A stretch of 64,000 nt of DNA, from positions 310,001 to 374,000 of the forward strand of contig CAVUUF010000014.1 of NCBI GenBank assembly GCA_963744575.1, written 5' to 3'. Source of the DNA: Palsa-504 sp963744575 (GTDB lineage Bacteria; Actinomycetota; Actinomycetes; Streptosporangiales; Streptosporangiaceae). Within the stretch, counting starts at the first letter, position 1. Each line of letters starts with the position of its first letter. Below the pieces are notes generated by a model that saw nothing but the letters and a program-made list of their open reading frames with translations, ran no database searches and was not told the DNA's origin. Positions 62,504 to 64,000 of this stretch are shown in pieces. The position numbers and the translations under genes were made by a program.

Positions 62504-62759
62504 AGGCCCCTCCGCGCCGAACCTCGCCGTGCCGCCGACCCTAGCGGACCGGCTCGCGCGCGGAGCAGCTGGCCAGGATGAGCTCGTCCGGCAGGTTCGT
62601 CCGGTCGAAGGTGCCGTCGTAGCGGCGACGCCGGCCTCAGTTGCGCCACACTTGGTTCGTACGCCACCAGGCACGAGATCAGCATCGACGGGCCGCCGCG
62701 CGAGTACTACCTGCGCGGTGCGCATGACCCACCGGATGAGGCGGAATGGAGGACCGGGA
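62504..62759. other. intergenic region with a short gene remnant
   Basis: No complete gene. On the minus strand a frame ending at about 62542 reads RRYDGTFDRTNLPDELILAS and stops at TAG, probably the C-terminal remnant of a lost gene. The right end carries the ribosome binding site of the next gene. Confidence 0.35.
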
Positions 62760-63278
62760 GTGGCTGGCCCAAATTCCGCGCCGACGGCAGACCCGGGTGA
62801 AGCGGCATCCAGGATTCCCTTCCCGCGGGCGGCCAGGCGGTTCGCCGAGACGGTCTGCCCGCCCGAGGTCCGCGCGGGCCAGCGGGCCGACCGGGTGCTG
62901 CGCGAGTTCGGCCTGATGCTCGGCTCGCTGCCGCCCGCGGCCAGGCGGGCGCTGGCGACCGCGCTCGCGATCCTGGACCAGGGAGCGCGGTTGTACCCGC
63001 CGGCGCGGGGCAAGCGGTTGGCCCGGCTCGACGACCGGGTGGCCGGCGCTTATGTCGGCGCCCTGCTGGCCCGGCACGGCCCGGCCGGCGAGGTGGTCCG
63101 CCGCCTCCAGAGCGTTGTCACCATGTGCTACTACGAGCTGCCCGAGGTGCAGCGGGAGATCGGCTACGACCCGGCGCCCTACATCGCGGCGGTGTCCCGG
63201 CGCCGCCTGGAGTCCTACGGCCCGCAGATACGCGCGGCCGAAGCGGCGGTCACGGCGGCGCAGGCGGAGGAGCCGTGA
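62760..63278 (+). CDS. small partner protein of a GMC oxidoreductase
   Basis: A 172-residue, mainly helical protein (RFAETVCPPEVRAGQRADRVLREFGLMLGSLPPAARRALATALAILDQGARLYPPARGKRLARLDD). GTG at 62760 has GGAGG seven bases upstream. Its stop overlaps the GMC start as GTGA, so the two are translationally coupled and probably form a complex, in the manner of gluconate-2-dehydrogenase subunit-3-like proteins. No Tat or Sec signal is seen. The function is inferred from the coupling. Confidence 0.7.
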   Translation: MAGPNSAPTADPGEAASRIPFPRAARRFAETVCPPEVRAGQRADRVLREFGLMLGSLPPAARRALATALAILDQGARLYPPARGKRLARLDDRVAGAYVGALLARHGPAGEVVRRLQSVVTMCYYELPEVQREIGYDPAPYIAAVSRRRLESYGPQIRAAEAAVTAAQAEEP

Positions 63279-64000
63279 TCAGCGGGCTGACCACGCAGGA
63301 TGCCGTGGCGGCAAACCTGAGCCTGGAGTGCGGGGCGCTGATCGTGGGGTCAGGAGCCGGCGGGGCGACGATGGCCGCCGAGCTGGCCGGGGCGGGGGTG
63401 GACGTGATCGTGCTCGAGGAGGGGGGCTACCACCCGACCGAATCGTTTACCGCGGCGACCGGGCGGGCACTGCGCACGCTGTACCGGGACGGCGGGGGCG
63501 GGATGGCGATCGGCCGGCCGTCCGTGCTGTACGCCGAGGGCCGCTGCGTCGGCGGGTCCACGGTCGTCAACGGGGGCATGTCCTGGCGGACGCCGGCCAG
63601 GGTGCTGCGGCGGTGGGCCGAGCAGGAGGGCCTGCAGGCGATCGGCGAACAGGACCTCGACCCCTATTTCACCGCGCTGGAGGCCGGGCTTTCGGTCGGA
63701 CGGCAGGACCCGGAGACGGTCGGGCGCGATTCCGAGCTGTTCAAGAGCGGCGCCGAGGCCCGGGGGTGGACCGTGGTCCCGAACCGCAGGAACCAGCTGC
63801 ACTGCGCCGGCACGAACAACTGCAACAGCGGGTGCCCGACCGGCGCGAAGCGGTCGATGCTGGTGACCAGCGTGCCGCGCGCGCTGGCTCTCGGCGCCCG
63901 GCTGTACGCCGACTGCCGGGTGGACCGCATCACCAGGTCCGGGCCGGGGGTGACCGGCGTGACCGGCCACTTCGTCCGCCCAGGTGGCCGCAGGGGCCCG
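63275..64000 (+). CDS. GMC-family FAD oxidoreductase (partial)
   Basis: Flavin-dependent alcohol or sterol oxidase/dehydrogenase, of which the first 242 codons are visible. The FAD fold ALIVGSGAGGATMAAELAGAG, VGGSTVVNGGMSWRTP and CAGTNNCNSGCPTGAKRSML are typical of long-chain-alcohol and cholesterol-oxidase-like GMC proteins. GTG at 63275 overlaps the stop of the small partner. The catalytic C-terminal His/Asn is beyond the window, so activity cannot be checked. Confidence 0.88.
   Translation, partial: MISGLTTQDAVAANLSLECGALIVGSGAGGATMAAELAGAGVDVIVLEEGGYHPTESFTAATGRALRTLYRDGGGGMAIGRPSVLYAEGRCVGGSTVVNGGMSWRTPARVLRRWAEQEGLQAIGEQDLDPYFTALEAGLSVGRQDPETVGRDSELFKSGAEARGWTVVPNRRNQLHCAGTNNCNSGCPTGAKRSMLVTSVPRALALGARLYADCRVDRITRSGPGVTGVTGHFVRPGGRRGP

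Overview
The window is high-GC DNA that reads as an actinobacterial chromosome segment, most likely from the Streptosporangiales or a neighbouring order. The evidence is a ctaC / adenosine kinase / erpA neighbourhood like that of mycobacteria, actinobacterial families such as DUF3043, DUF3516 helicase and PspAA/PspAB, and frequent GTG starts with GGAGG-type ribosome binding sites. No rRNA, tRNA, CRISPR array or replication origin was recognised. All assignments come from reading motifs; no database search was run.

Region 1 (1-12.2 kb) is conserved core: cytochrome oxidase (partial ctaD, a frameshifted ctaC, a CtaG-type assembly factor), a TusA-like sulfur carrier, a secreted S53 peptidase, a DUF4232 lipoprotein, adenosine kinase, ErpA, and the membrane-stress group pspA-pspAA-htpX-pspAB. 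Region 2 (12.2-25.2 kb) handles sugars and nucleosides: a xylose group (xylB, xylA, LacI-type regulator), a DedA membrane protein divergent from purine-nucleoside phosphorylase, a cation-efflux protein, and deoC with two aldehyde dehydrogenase genes, the second lacking the catalytic half. Region 3 (25.2-34.9 kb) is accessory: an IS200/IS605-type element with an internally deleted TnpB inserted at the end of a DUF899 gene, an autoregulated SRPBCC-ArsR-DUF899 operon with a clear promoter and operator, an HtrA-like protease with a strong terminator, a zinc alcohol dehydrogenase, a DUF1326-DUF2182 pair, a beta-propeller protein and a sulfotransferase.

Region 4 (34.9-57.2 kb) is the most unusual part: a catabolic island. 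It has an operon on the minus strand (acyl-CoA ligase, CoxL-like molybdenum hydroxylase, enoyl-CoA hydratase, fused CoxM-CoxS subunit), a nitrilase fused to an alpha/beta hydrolase of the pseudooxynicotine-hydrolase type, a PYROXD2/CrtI-like oxidase, an LLM flavoprotein with a divergent ArsR regulator, and a Rieske oxygenase, acyl-CoA dehydrogenase and DAO-type oxidase that share a 20-bp palindromic operator. Two intact tandem IS630-type copies sit at CTAG between two convergent genes. Decay is visible: an MFS pseudogene, an ArsR remnant and tandem repeats at gene ends. I infer breakdown of a nitrogen-containing compound (N-heterocycle or quaternary amine); the substrate cannot be read from sequence.

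Region 5 (57.2-64 kb) has a DUF3516 helicase, an aldo/keto reductase, a deaminase-fold protein, a cupin and a GMC oxidoreductase with a small partner, cut off by the window end. Two sequence-level signals cross the whole window: a dispersed palindromic repeat (about 3.57-3.64 kb and 60.2 kb) and an apparent excess of the 10-mer GGCCGAACGG.
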